Positions 43,203-52,472 are shown, counted from the first letter of the stretch. The stretch: DNA of 64,000 bases from Lishizhenia tianjinensis (GCF_900116425.1 NZ_FPAS01000001.1:310001-374000); one strand, 5' to 3'. Numbers and translations: made by a program. The notes: a model not told the origin generated them from the letters alone.

Positions 43203-44015
43203 ATGAAAAAGTTATTAATGGGGCTTTTGGGCCTTGGAATGTTTACCAGCGCACTTGCACAAAAAAGTGTTGGTTTAAGCTGGGGTACCGGACACTTGCA
43301 AAGACAAGATTTGTCTTTTTCATCGATGAAGCACAGCACAATTTCTCCTTTAAACTTGACAGGAACTTTTAACTATCAAAATTCGTTTCAAGAACACCTG
43401 ATACAAATAGGCTTTGCGACCTATTCACCTTCTTTGGTAGAACCTTTCACTTTCTATACAGAAGGGGGAGACAGCTCTACTTCGTACCGTCACAATTTTA
43501 AACAGTTAAACCTGGGCTATACCTTTTTGTACACGATTTATGAGAATGGAAATTTAAAAGTGAAAGCTGGACTTAACCAAGAGAATAGACTCATTGCCTC
43601 AGAATACTATTATGCCATTTCCTCTAGCTTTTCTTACTATTTCTCTTTTGGTGTAAATGCGGCAGTTAAAGCCGAGTATGCGTGGAAGGAAGAAAACAAA
43701 TTCACCCTAATGGGAAGAGCATCCTTGTTTGCCTTTAATGCCCGGTCTCCTTATTTGGGAATAGATGATCATTATTTAGAGGATAACTACAGCCATAAAT
43801 CCTTCAATGCTTTTTTGAACTATATCTCTAACGCTAGATTTCAATCTTTAGGAAAATACCAATACCTAGATATTCTGATGGTTTATGATAGGACCTTAAA
43901 TGATAAATGGAGTTTTAATGCGAGTTATCAATTAGGACTGAACTTTAATCAATCACCCACACATTTTGCTTCCGTTCTTAATGTTCTGTACTTAGGAATG
44001 AATTATACACTTTAA
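43203..44015 (+). CDS. Outer-membrane beta-barrel protein, unassigned
   Basis: A signal peptide (residues 1-19, cut after SALAQ) leads into about 250 residues of alternating strands rich in Tyr, Phe, Asn and Ser, ending in MNYTL. This fits a monomeric barrel of about 10-12 strands with an unknown ligand. Only 11 bp separate it from the S41 protease gene, so the two are probably co-transcribed. Confidence 0.72.
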   Translation: MKKLLMGLLGLGMFTSALAQKSVGLSWGTGHLQRQDLSFSSMKHSTISPLNLTGTFNYQNSFQEHLIQIGFATYSPSLVEPFTFYTEGGDSSTSYRHNFKQLNLGYTFLYTIYENGNLKVKAGLNQENRLIASEYYYAISSSFSYYFSFGVNAAVKAEYAWKEENKFTLMGRASLFAFNARSPYLGIDDHYLEDNYSHKSFNAFLNYISNARFQSLGKYQYLDILMVYDRTLNDKWSFNASYQLGLNFNQSPTHFASVLNVLYLGMNYTL

Positions 44016-44026
44016 TCAAGGAAAAA

Positions 44027-45040
44027 ATGAAATATTCTTTATACATCGTATTCAGTGTTTTGCTTGTAAGCGCAAGTGCTTGTAAAAAAATGACTTTTCA
44101 ACCCCAACCCGAAAATTCACAAACTGCAATTTTTGATTACTTCTATAAGGCCTATCAAGAAGATTATGTGTTGTTTGATCAGAGAAATGTAAACTGGGAA
44201 GATCAGTACAATACCTACAGACCTATGGTAAGCGATGAAATGAGTGATGCAGATTTATTTGAAAGATTGAAGGACATGGTCGCGCCTTTAAATGATGGTC
44301 ACGTTAAACTTATAGCTCCCAATGAAATACAATATACCCCTAACATATATTATCAAACGCGATTAGAGGATGACCTGTTTGATTTGGAACTCATTAAAAG
44401 TAAATATTTGAAGGACGATTACGAGGTGAACGGTTACGGTTTCAATACCTATGGTATGATAGAGAATGATATTGCTTATGTGCACATGGTATGGACTTCT
44501 GATAACTGGGAAGGAATGGATGAAATATTAAGTTACAGTGATCCTGCCAAAGGGCTAATTATAGATCTCAGACACAATGGAGGAGGGGATTTTACCCTGG
44601 CCTTTTCACGCATGGGAAGATTTACGCAGGAAGAACGTTTGGCTTTTACCTCTAAAACAAAAAATGGAGCTGGACCGAATGATTTTACAGCGCCTTATGC
44701 TTGGAAAATCTATCCAGAGGGTGAGTATTTCGACAAAAAGATAATGGTATTGACGGATAGATATACTATAAGTGCCGGGGAACGTTTGGTTATGGCCTTG
44801 CAAACTTTACCCAACGTAACGACGGTAGGAGATACGACCAATGGCTCTATTTCCTCTATGATACTAAGAGAGCTACCCAATGCCTGGAATTTTTCAGTTT
44901 GTCCACAACAGGTAGAAAGTCATGATGGAATGAATTATGAAGGTATAGGACTTATACCAGACGTGCTCATAGAAAATACAAGTGCCCAAATGCAAGCTAA
45001 AACAGATGCTACTTTAGAACATGCCTTGAGTTTGTTTTAG
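44027..45040 (+). CDS. S41-family C-terminal processing-type peptidase, lipoprotein
   Basis: The N-terminus is a lipoprotein signal (lipobox SASAC). The core has the S41 features: APLNDGHVKL near 88, GLIIDLRHNGGGD near 180-192, and the catalytic serine region YTISAGERLV near 245. There is no PDZ domain, as in the short Bacteroidota S41 group. It should act as an envelope peptidase. Its partner in the operon is the barrel protein upstream. Confidence 0.85.
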   Translation: MKYSLYIVFSVLLVSASACKKMTFQPQPENSQTAIFDYFYKAYQEDYVLFDQRNVNWEDQYNTYRPMVSDEMSDADLFERLKDMVAPLNDGHVKLIAPNEIQYTPNIYYQTRLEDDLFDLELIKSKYLKDDYEVNGYGFNTYGMIENDIAYVHMVWTSDNWEGMDEILSYSDPAKGLIIDLRHNGGGDFTLAFSRMGRFTQEERLAFTSKTKNGAGPNDFTAPYAWKIYPEGEYFDKKIMVLTDRYTISAGERLVMALQTLPNVTTVGDTTNGSISSMILRELPNAWNFSVCPQQVESHDGMNYEGIGLIPDVLIENTSAQMQAKTDATLEHALSLF

Positions 45041-45066
45041 GATAAATAATAGGGTTGATAAGCATT

Positions 45067-45099
45067 AAAAAAGGAAGAGTAATCAAGCTCTTCCTTTTT
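45067..45099. terminator. Bidirectional intrinsic terminator
   Basis: AAAAAGGAAGAG and CTCTTCCTTTTT pair perfectly around TAATCAAG. It lies between the convergent S41 protease gene and the gene at 45139 and has a T run in both directions. Confidence 0.88.
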
Positions 45100-45138
45100 G
45101 GTTTATATGGTTTAAAGTAACAATTGGAGGTATATCTT

Positions 45139-45918
45139 TTACCAACCCTCTACCGTAAAAGCCAAGTCATTTATATGCTTTTTGTAATATTTTCGGAGTC
45201 CCTTTTTTAAAGCTTTGCTCTTCTCCATATCGCGGTAAATTTGATTTTGCACCTTGCTTATATATAGGTCTGAGTCTATTAGATCTGCTTCGAATTTTGA
45301 TTGAGCTTTATTTATGTTCTGGTCGAAATCATTCATAACGGGGGAATTATTTTCTAGGAGGTCATCAAAAAGTGCTTCAATGGCAAAAGCCTCCGCGAGG
45401 GTTCTATCTTCGTGCCAATCTCCTTTCTCAACTTCGTTAATCCCTAAACAAATGTGCCATTGAATACTTGTATCTGGATTCACGTCATGACAATAGAAAA
45501 ATCTTGCAGCAACTTCCATCACCTCAGCTTCTTTAAAAGTACTTTTCTTTATTTCTGCATTGTTGAAGATACCGGCATAAGTGGTTTGAAAATAATGGTT
45601 TAGTAGTGTGTCTTCGGTTAATAAATTCATAAAGGCTTGGTCCATTGCTGCAGTGTCGGGATAGAGCGCAAGTACTTTTTTTGTGTTTTCAAAATGCGGA
45701 GCCTTGTAAAAATGACCTTTCTTTATTAAAAGGTAGTCAAAGCGCATATTAAAAGGACTCAAGTCACCTTCGCTTTTCATTCGCGGCGTAATGGATGCAT
45801 GTGTTTCTCCTTGGTATTCATAGGTGCTTCTATCTAACAATACGTATTCACGAATGATTGACGAGCCGCTTTTATTTACCAAAAGTGCAGTAGTGATAAG
45901 GAGTATTAAAAGTTTCAT
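45139..45918 (-). CDS. Exported hypothetical protein
   Basis: The 259-residue protein has a short signal peptide (residues 1-19) and an otherwise soluble, helical body with KGLRKYYKKHINDLAF near the C-terminus. It is not recognised. A -7 box (TAGATTTG, 45941-45948) lies 23 bp upstream of the start. It ends at a shared bidirectional terminator. Confidence 0.65.
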   Translation of the reverse strand: MKLLILLITTALLVNKSGSSIIREYVLLDRSTYEYQGETHASITPRMKSEGDLSPFNMRFDYLLIKKGHFYKAPHFENTKKVLALYPDTAAMDQAFMNLLTEDTLLNHYFQTTYAGIFNNAEIKKSTFKEAEVMEVAARFFYCHDVNPDTSIQWHICLGINEVEKGDWHEDRTLAEAFAIEALFDDLLENNSPVMNDFDQNINKAQSKFEADLIDSDLYISKVQNQIYRDMEKSKALKKGLRKYYKKHINDLAFTVEGW

Positions 45919-45940
45919 ATTAGATGGGTTTTGTTGGTTT

Positions 45941-45948
45941 CAAATCTA
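45941..45948 (-). promoter_or_regulatory. -7 element of the gene ending at 45139
   Basis: TAGATTTG on the minus strand fits TAnnTTTG at a normal distance (22 bp) from the start codon at 45918. No clear -33 box was found. Confidence 0.5.
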
Positions 45949-46070
45949 TGGATTAAACCTACATTAAAGCGTTAAAGAAATACAAAAATATCTCTAGGCT
46001 ATTATAAATTGAACTCCTATTTTTTGCATGTATTCTGAAGTAAACTTGTACTTACTAAAATATACTTCAT

Positions 46071-46682
46071 TTACTTATCTATGAGTATATTGTATTCCTT
46101 TGGGATGAGGTAACCTTCTCCGAAGTTCGTCAACCCTAAGAGTATTGTAATTCCTAATAGTACACCCAAAATCAGTAGGATAAAAGCTTGTTGATGAGGT
46201 GTTAATCCGCCTAACTTTTTCTTCATTTTGAGGGCGTGAATGGAGGCAATATGACCAAAAAATGCGAATACGGCGAGCGAATAATAGGGCAGGAAAAATA
46301 AGAGATGGGGAAATGTATTTAGTCCTGCAATCCCAAAATAGAAATTTGTATCAAGGTCTAAAAGATATCGACCAAATAGAATTGCGCTTACATGAATTAG
46401 TAGAAAGAAAGCTAAATAAAGTCCAGAGTAAATTTGAATTTTTTCGAAAAGAGTGGCTTTTACTTTTTTAGTTTTAAAAAACAGTTGCATTCCTGTTGTT
46501 ATCTGAACAATTACGGCGAGTAATATGATTAGTTCTGAAAAGGGATTTCTGTAGATTACTCTTAGAACTCCCATTTTTTCTATATGCAATTCGGGTGAGA
46601 AAATACTGAGGAAGTGGTTGAATAAATGTATCCCAATAAAGAGACTTATTGTAATTCCGGAAAAGTAATGAAAACGTTTCAT
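46071..46682 (-). CDS. Cytochrome-b-like integral membrane protein
   Basis: The 203-residue protein has about five helices. Histidines lie within helices at 19, 23, 97, 126, 144 and 149 (GIHLFNHF, LLIHVSAILFGR, GHIASIH), a pattern like the di-haem b subunits of succinate/fumarate dehydrogenases. No flavoprotein genes are nearby, so the partner is unknown. A -7 box and a perfect FNR-type palindrome lie upstream, and a Crp/Fnr gene precedes it on the same strand. The haem assignment is inference. Confidence 0.65.
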   Translation of the reverse strand: MKRFHYFSGITISLFIGIHLFNHFLSIFSPELHIEKMGVLRVIYRNPFSELIILLAVIVQITTGMQLFFKTKKVKATLFEKIQIYSGLYLAFFLLIHVSAILFGRYLLDLDTNFYFGIAGLNTFPHLLFFLPYYSLAVFAFFGHIASIHALKMKKKLGGLTPHQQAFILLILGVLLGITILLGLTNFGEGYLIPKEYNILIDK

Positions 46683-46692
46683 ATTTTATTTA

Positions 46693-46700
46693 CAAAACTA
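46693..46700 (-). promoter_or_regulatory. -7 element of the cytochrome-b-like gene
   Basis: TAGTTTTG on the minus strand fits TAnnTTTG. It is 10 bp from the start codon. There is no TTTG at the -33 place; the FNR-like palindrome lies there instead, as expected for an activator-dependent promoter. Confidence 0.6.
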
Positions 46701-46722
46701 CTAGGGGGGGAGGTGCTGTCAT

Positions 46723-46736
46723 TTGATATAAATCAA
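46723..46736. promoter_or_regulatory. Perfect FNR/CRP-type palindrome TTGAT-N4-ATCAA
   Basis: TTGAT-ATAA-ATCAA is the exact FNR consensus half-site pair. Its centre is about 30 bp upstream of the far edge of the -7 box, which puts it near -41, the class II activation position. The adjacent Crp/Fnr protein has the matching recognition helix. Confidence 0.65.
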
Positions 46737-46742
46737 ATTGTG

Positions 46743-47306
46743 TTAGGATTTTAGAAGTTTTCCCCTTATTCGACTCAAAGTTTCTAGAGTGATACCAAGG
46801 TAAGAGGCTATATGTGTGAGTGGCACTCTTTGGGTAATTCCGGGGTAATTGTCCAACATTTGGTGGTACCTATTTTCAGCTCTCTGAAAAAGTATTGCAT
46901 TTAAACGTCGCTGTTGTTGGAGCATCGTATTTGTGATAATTTGACGGTACAAAACTTCAAAATCAGCGTGTTTTATTGCTAGCTCTTCTATAGCATCTTT
47001 TGAAATAACTAGAAGTTTTGAGGGTTCTAACGTTTCAATGAAGTGTGGACTCGGTTCTGCACTAAAGAAGCTGACGATGGCACTAATAAAGTCATTTTCT
47101 AAGGCAAACCAATCGGTAATGTCTTTACCTTCCTTTAGATAATAAGCTCTGGCGCTACCCTCAAGAATGAAAAAAGCTTTGTTGGCATATTCACCTTCTC
47201 TAACCAATAGCTCGTTCGTTTTGGTTTGAATATAATTTACCGCTTCTTTTAAGTCTACCAAACAACTTTCTGAAAGTTGTGGGAATTGTTGTTTAAGTTC
47301 AATCAT
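46743..47306 (-). CDS. Crp/Fnr-family regulator with E..SR recognition helix
   Basis: The 187-residue protein has a cyclic-nucleotide-type beta-roll (about 20-105), a dimer helix, and a C-terminal HTH. The recognition helix GITLETLSRIRGKL has Glu175, Ser178 and Arg179, the residues that read TTGAT in FNR. The N-terminal cysteine cluster of FNR is absent, with one Cys only (15), so it is not a typical oxygen sensor. Its own stop lies just before the FNR box and the cytochrome-b-like gene, a likely target. Confidence 0.88.
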   Translation of the reverse strand: MIELKQQFPQLSESCLVDLKEAVNYIQTKTNELLVREGEYANKAFFILEGSARAYYLKEGKDITDWFALENDFISAIVSFFSAEPSPHFIETLEPSKLLVISKDAIEELAIKHADFEVLYRQIITNTMLQQQRRLNAILFQRAENRYHQMLDNYPGITQRVPLTHIASYLGITLETLSRIRGKLLKS

Positions 47307-47336
47307 TATTTACCTTTTAACTGAGGAGCCTTTCCT

Positions 47337-47924
47337 TTAGTATATCCCTAAATCTGAAGTAAATGAATCTGTAAGTTGAATTTCTTTGATATCCATTCCT
47401 ATTTGTTCGTTTATAATTCCACAAAGTATGCGTTTTACGTCATATAAAGCTGATATTTCCTGAATCGTAATAAACTTCTTCCAATTTAAAGAATAGGTCC
47501 AAGCTACTAAAGTTTCAAAGCTTGATGAATTCAAATCGGGGATAGGGCGTTGAGTATAGAATTTAAAATCCTTCCATCTAGAATGGGCATATTTCTCTTT
47601 TTTACTTGGTTTGGGAAGCTTTAATGAACTTTGGCTTCTGAAGTCGTTCCACATAGTTGTAAAAACTTCGGTTTGAAAAATATCACCCAATAAGCTTTGG
47701 GGTTTTAGCGCTATTTCACAAGAAAGAAATGAGTTTATTTCCGCTTTTAAGTGTTGCGAAATTTGGTCATATACCTTAGAATCAACCGTTGATAAAGTAA
47801 TTTTAGCACCAAGCGCGTTTACCATTTCTTCAATGGTATGGATATGCGCCGCTTCATAATCACTGAATTCCACGTTAAAAGTTTTTTCTATGGAAACAAG
47901 AAGATCAACACTGTCTAGGCCCAT
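47337..47924 (-). CDS. Acyl-carrier-like protein with permuted halves
   Basis: The protein begins with GLDSVDLLVSIEKTF, the helix-II half of an acyl carrier protein, with Ser5 as the likely phosphopantetheine site. It ends with EIQLTDSFTSDLGIY, which looks like the helix-I half that normally comes before that serine. Between them lie 120 residues without a recognised domain. Stop codons directly upstream exclude a missing N-terminus. It may be a dedicated carrier or only ACP-like. It ends close to the crp/fnr gene on the same strand. Confidence 0.6.
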   Translation of the reverse strand: MGLDSVDLLVSIEKTFNVEFSDYEAAHIHTIEEMVNALGAKITLSTVDSKVYDQISQHLKAEINSFLSCEIALKPQSLLGDIFQTEVFTTMWNDFRSQSSLKLPKPSKKEKYAHSRWKDFKFYTQRPIPDLNSSSFETLVAWTYSLNWKKFITIQEISALYDVKRILCGIINEQIGMDIKEIQLTDSFTSDLGIY

Positions 47925-47970
47925 TATATTTTCTTATTAGATCTTGCTATTTGTAGTAAAATAGGTTTTT

Positions 47971-48507
47971 TCATGCTTGTATTTTTAATAAACTTGTGCG
48001 CTTAAAAATGAGATATATAAACACGGTTGTTAGTGTAAAATCAACAACAGCAAAAAGAGCTTGTGAAAACGTATTTATCGAAAATAGCACCAAAGGGGTT
48101 GACGTACTTCCTCTATGCAGGGAAGTAAGATAAAGAATGCTTTCACTCTTATCTATAAAAAGCAACAGTAGTATTAGAATTCTAAATATTGTACCCTTTC
48201 TCATTGGTTTAAACCAAAGGCTTTGGGTGAGTACGGTAGTAAAACATTGAAGAATGAAGTAAGGAGATGCAGCGTATAGGGTTTGCTGCGTATAGGTATT
48301 CTCCAATTCATGCGGAAGTAGGAAATCTAGAAGAACAAAAAGGAAATAGAGCAGCGAAAAAAAAGCGGTTCCCTTACTCGCAATTGTATCAAAGCTTAGA
48401 AAATCAAAGGAGGAATGCTTTATGAGTTTTTTCTTTAAAAGAATCCAAATCAGTGAGTAAATAGCAAAACCTGTTAGGTAGTATTGTAGAAAAGTAGCGA
48501 AGTACAT
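47971..48507 (-). CDS. Hypothetical membrane protein
   Basis: The 178 residues contain about five hydrophobic helices (first at about 5-23) with charged ends. It is unrecognised. It is followed after 46 bp by the ACP-like gene, on the same strand, and may share a transcript with it. Confidence 0.6.
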   Translation of the reverse strand: MYFATFLQYYLTGFAIYSLIWILLKKKLIKHSSFDFLSFDTIASKGTAFFSLLYFLFVLLDFLLPHELENTYTQQTLYAASPYFILQCFTTVLTQSLWFKPMRKGTIFRILILLLLFIDKSESILYLTSLHRGSTSTPLVLFSINTFSQALFAVVDFTLTTVFIYLIFKRTSLLKIQA

Positions 48508-48610
48508 GAGGTTGTTTTTATCCTATAAATTAATTAATCCTTATCCCAATTACATCTCTAGACCTTTTAAAATCGCCTATCCATAATTCCACATTCATAA
48601 TTCTAAACGC

Positions 48611-48639
48611 TTAACTCTTAACTCTTAATTCTGAATTAA
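48611..48639. repeat. Short tandem TTAACTC-like repeat
   Basis: TTAACTCTTAACTC continues into TTAATTCTGAATTAA. Simple repeats of this kind lie in many Bacteroidota intergenic gaps. No function is claimed. Confidence 0.4.
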
Positions 48640-48643
48640 AACG

Positions 48644-49189
48644 TTATCCTCTCGCTCCTCTTAATTTCACCGCCAAATATTTCAAGCCATAGAAATTATA
48701 AATGAGTTTGTTGTACCATTTGGGAAATGCTCTGTAAGAGGGATGTGAAAACTCAAAGTTGACATCTGTAGTGTATGGGCTGTTTTTACGCTCAAATAAA
48801 TAGTCATAACGCTGCCATGTGTTATCCACATGTACTTCTACCAAGGTATGGTGGGCAATACCATCTGTACCTATTAAGTCGACCAATCTACTTTCATACC
48901 CCAACAAATAGGAGAGATGCGCAATGAGTATGGCGCCTTCATCGCAAGACAAAGCCAAATTTTCTTCGAGTAAATATTGGGGAGAGCAATAGAGGCAAGA
49001 ACCTGTGTTTTTCTCACGTGTAGACGGAGTTTCATTGATGATGAATTCATAAATATCATCAGGATTTTCGAGTTGGTGATCAGAAATAATTCCCCTTAAA
49101 TAGGCGTAGTCACTGAAATACCAATTGAATAGAACCAAGGTTATCATTAGTCCGAGGTAGGATAAAAATTTAATTTTTCTTCTGTGCAT
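48644..49189 (-). CDS. Transglutaminase-like membrane-anchored protein
   Basis: The 181-residue protein has one N-terminal helix (about 8-24) and then a transglutaminase/protease-like core. The triad is Cys82 (LSCDEGA), His114 (AHHTLVEV) and Asp129 (RYDYLF), with LGYESRLVDL between them. It could cleave or cross-link peptides in the periplasm. The domain is short but complete. It is alone on its strand between long gaps. Confidence 0.8.
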   Translation of the reverse strand: MHRRKIKFLSYLGLMITLVLFNWYFSDYAYLRGIISDHQLENPDDIYEFIINETPSTREKNTGSCLYCSPQYLLEENLALSCDEGAILIAHLSYLLGYESRLVDLIGTDGIAHHTLVEVHVDNTWQRYDYLFERKNSPYTTDVNFEFSHPSYRAFPKWYNKLIYNFYGLKYLAVKLRGARG

Positions 49190-49342
49190 TCATTTTGGTT
49201 CTTACGACGAATATATTATTAAAAAGTCAAGAGTAATCTCATCTTGTTGAGAAAAATAGGAAGAGATAATACCTATCGGTTGAGAAGGATAATTAATTAA
49301 AAGCTTATTTTTAAACCATCGTTTCTAACTAACTCATTAAAA

Positions 49343-51991
49343 ATGAAACACTGCTTAAGTCTTATTGTTCTCATGGTATTATCCTCATTTACTCTATTGG
49401 GGCAATTGGATAGGGTTAATCTTTATCCCTATCATGTTATAGCACCTAAAAATATTCAAGGAAATAAAGGTGCCCACGAAAATCTAAATGAAATCATTTT
49501 ACACTCGGATGTTTGGGTTCAAATAGACAAGGATTTACAATATAGACTTGCTGGTGAGGCAACTTTTCAAGGTTTTTCCTATTGGAGAAGAAATGGGAAT
49601 TTTAAATCGTCTATTATCATACAACCCGGACAATTAAAAGAAGATTTGTCCAAATTTAGATTTAAAATTAGACTTGATTATACGGTTTCCTCAAAATACG
49701 GGTCGGAGAGTAAAACAGAATACATGAACATTAATCATGGGGTCATTAAAAAGAATACCGCAATGATTATTTCGAATACATATCTGAATAAAGCCAAGGA
49801 AGCACTTCGTAAAAAAGGAAGTACAGATTTTTCAATCGGAAATTTAATAGCTGAAGCAAATTTAAAATTTGAAGTAACAGAGGTGAAGATTTCCTTGGAA
49901 ATGGGACAACATATCATTGATAAATATTTACAAAATCTAGAAGAAAAAGCGGAAAATAAAGCCTTAGATAACTCTACTGAAATAGAAAACGCTGCGGAAC
50001 CCAATGACAATACAAACAACACTAGATCCAATTCGTTTAGTTCTACCCCAACGGAAAATAAATCTACTGAGCTTCTTGATTTTCAAACTAGGATGAACAA
50101 TTATGAGCAATCAAGCACTCAAAACTTAGATATAATTTATCACCAATTTTCTAAGGTTCAACCGGTTCAAGTAGATATTTCTCAAATCCGAACTTCGAGT
50201 TCTCCACAAGAAGCCTTACAAAATACTGAGAATATTATCAACGCTTATAAAATGAGGGTGAAACAAACCAATGAGGCGTTTTACAATTCAACCTTTCAAA
50301 TTTTAAATAATAGTACGGGTACTAAGGAGGATTTAACTGTTGACCTCCTATCTGTTGGTTTTACTGCGGCTGTGACGATAGGTTCATCAATGGAAGCAAA
50401 AAGGGAGTTGAAAGCGGCTGAATTAGCAAAGCAAAAAATGTTTAATCAATTCGGGAACGAGCTTTTGACCGAGTATAGTAAAGCACGTTTCACTTTCTTA
50501 GATCAAGCAGCATTTGCAGAATCATTGAAAGATGAGTCCCTTGCTTTCGAATATGCCAAATATTATCTGTGTTTAGAAAACGAATTACGCAGTAGCTTTA
50601 ATTATAAAGATGCAAGTTGGTTTAACCCTTCTAATCGATGTGGAATTCCTAAGGAAGTTTCAGAAAACTCTAGTATAACCAGAATGGATATGGTAGAAAG
50701 GAAGTTAGACTATTTTGATCAACTTAATTATAATCCCTTTAAAGAGTCAGCAATTAACTTGTTAAATCAAGAAATTTCAGAAACCAATTCTCCACGAGCA
50801 TTGATTATGCGAGCAAAAGTGGCTACAAATAATTTACCACATCGAATAGCAGATTTATATGCAGCAAAAGAATTGCTACTAACAGATTTTGAGGAGGATG
50901 AAATGTTGTTGGAACTGGAGAATGAGTTTAACCATCAATATTATAAAGCGATAAGAGAGGATAATGTACTTTTTCTAATGCAAGCTGGGATTGTGAATGT
51001 CTTACCAACCGCTTCCTCTGATTTGATCTCTATGTGGCCTTTATCCTATAGTATTGCTCTTAAAAGTAATCAGTGCTTCGAATATTTAATTGATCAATAT
51101 TCTGATGTGTTTACATCAAAAATGGCGGACTATTATTTACTAGCCGCTAAATACAATGCTTTAGATGTTTTTAAAATGATAAATAAATCAATCCAAACTG
51201 ACAAAGAAAAACTAAATAATAAGGCAGCTTCTTATGCTTTTAAATTTAATAGCCCAGATGTTTTTGTTTGGTTATTAAACGAAGGTGTATCATATCAGAT
51301 TGTCACTATTAATAACCATCAGGATGAAAAAAAAATAGCTGAATATTTGTTGAGTGCTGGGCTTAAAAATAATGATAAGAATCTAATGTTAAAGGCGCTT
51401 TCTTCAAATATGTTAGACGACCAAAAAATGATTGAATGTTACTTGAATTATGGCTTGGAAAGCGAAGAGAAGTTTCTACTGTTAGATTATATTTCAGATA
51501 AAAGTATGGTAATTAATGGAAGGAGCTTATATCAAATTTGTATGGAGGTAGATGATGTCGATTTTTTTCTAAAACTGAAGGAACTTGATTTTAAGTTTGT
51601 ATGTGCTAACCAAATTGAAAGTATCTATGCAACCATTAGCAAACTTAGTCCTATTGATATTTGTAGAAGCAATTTAGCGTTGTCAGGTTTCGATTTGAAT
51701 ACCTTAGATGAAAATGGAAAAGGTTTAATACACTATTGTATTGAGAATTCAACTTTGGAGCTCTTGGATTTACTGCTTAAAAGGGGATGGCTTGATCCCA
51801 ATCAAATGGATACAGAGGGAAATACCCCCTTGCACTATGCTTTGCATTTAAATAGTGGATTGTCCACTTTATTAGTTTTGTGTGAATATGGTGCAAATCC
51901 CAGACTTACTAATAAATTCGGAATTTCGGCTTTAGCTTATGCAAAAAAAGAGGGGTTCAAGTCTTATGTAGATGTATTAAAAAAAAGGTAG
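49343..51991 (+). CDS. Exported protein with C-terminal ankyrin repeats
   Basis: The 882-residue protein has a signal peptide (residues 1-21, cut after LLGQ). A strand-rich domain follows, then a Thr/Asn-rich linker (about 215-245), a helical region and, from about 590, degenerate ankyrin repeats. The last two repeats are clear (GNTPLHYALHLNSG, YGANPRL, FGISALAYAKKEG). The lipoprotein gene starts 5 bp after it, so the two are an operon. Ankyrin domains bind proteins; an exported one may act on the cell surface or on host/prey proteins. Low GC and its gene-poor setting suggest accessory DNA. Confidence 0.75.
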   Translation: MKHCLSLIVLMVLSSFTLLGQLDRVNLYPYHVIAPKNIQGNKGAHENLNEIILHSDVWVQIDKDLQYRLAGEATFQGFSYWRRNGNFKSSIIIQPGQLKEDLSKFRFKIRLDYTVSSKYGSESKTEYMNINHGVIKKNTAMIISNTYLNKAKEALRKKGSTDFSIGNLIAEANLKFEVTEVKISLEMGQHIIDKYLQNLEEKAENKALDNSTEIENAAEPNDNTNNTRSNSFSSTPTENKSTELLDFQTRMNNYEQSSTQNLDIIYHQFSKVQPVQVDISQIRTSSSPQEALQNTENIINAYKMRVKQTNEAFYNSTFQILNNSTGTKEDLTVDLLSVGFTAAVTIGSSMEAKRELKAAELAKQKMFNQFGNELLTEYSKARFTFLDQAAFAESLKDESLAFEYAKYYLCLENELRSSFNYKDASWFNPSNRCGIPKEVSENSSITRMDMVERKLDYFDQLNYNPFKESAINLLNQEISETNSPRALIMRAKVATNNLPHRIADLYAAKELLLTDFEEDEMLLELENEFNHQYYKAIREDNVLFLMQAGIVNVLPTASSDLISMWPLSYSIALKSNQCFEYLIDQYSDVFTSKMADYYLLAAKYNALDVFKMINKSIQTDKEKLNNKAASYAFKFNSPDVFVWLLNEGVSYQIVTINNHQDEKKIAEYLLSAGLKNNDKNLMLKALSSNMLDDQKMIECYLNYGLESEEKFLLLDYISDKSMVINGRSLYQICMEVDDVDFFLKLKELDFKFVCANQIESIYATISKLSPIDICRSNLALSGFDLNTLDENGKGLIHYCIENSTLELLDLLLKRGWLDPNQMDTEGNTPLHYALHLNSGLSTLLVLCEYGANPRLTNKFGISALAYAKKEGFKSYVDVLKKR

Positions 51992-51995
51992 TAAA

Positions 51996-52460
51996 ATGAT
52001 CATTTTAAAAAAGAGAATATTTAAAGCACTTTCACTGTTAATACTAGTATGTGGTACAAACTCGTGTGCTACTATTGTGAATGGAAATGAGTCAATTGTT
52101 TCTATAGAAACTACAAACATTTTACCTCAAAATTCAACTGGAGCCACTTATAAGATTTTTACAGAGTATGGTGAATTGCTCAGGGAGGGGAGGTGCCCAG
52201 AACAGGTGGTGCTTAAAGCTGGAGGATTCTATTTTAAGCGGTTTGTCTATCACATTAAGATTGAACAACCCGGTTTTGATCCAAAATACTTTGTCTTGAG
52301 GCCAAGAGTAGATGGGCTTTATGGTTGGAATATTTTATTTGGTGGTGGAGCATTAGGATTGTTGTTAGTAGACCCAGTTTCTGGCGCTATGTACACTCTT
52401 GAAGGGCAGAATGTTAGTGAATATTTAACTCCATCATCATTGAATTCAGACTACAAGTAG
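51996..52460 (+). CDS. Small lipoprotein (CATIVNG type)
   Basis: The 154-residue protein has a lipobox near LVCGTNSCATIVNG, where the Cys is lipidated. The mature part has a PEGA-like beta domain and a hydrophobic GGGALGLLLVDPVSGAMY segment near the C-terminus, a combination common in small lipoproteins. Start ATG 51996 follows the ankyrin-protein stop by 4 bp. Confidence 0.75.
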   Translation: MIILKKRIFKALSLLILVCGTNSCATIVNGNESIVSIETTNILPQNSTGATYKIFTEYGELLREGRCPEQVVLKAGGFYFKRFVYHIKIEQPGFDPKYFVLRPRVDGLYGWNILFGGGALGLLLVDPVSGAMYTLEGQNVSEYLTPSSLNSDYK

Positions 52461-52472
52461 GTCAGAAAGTAA

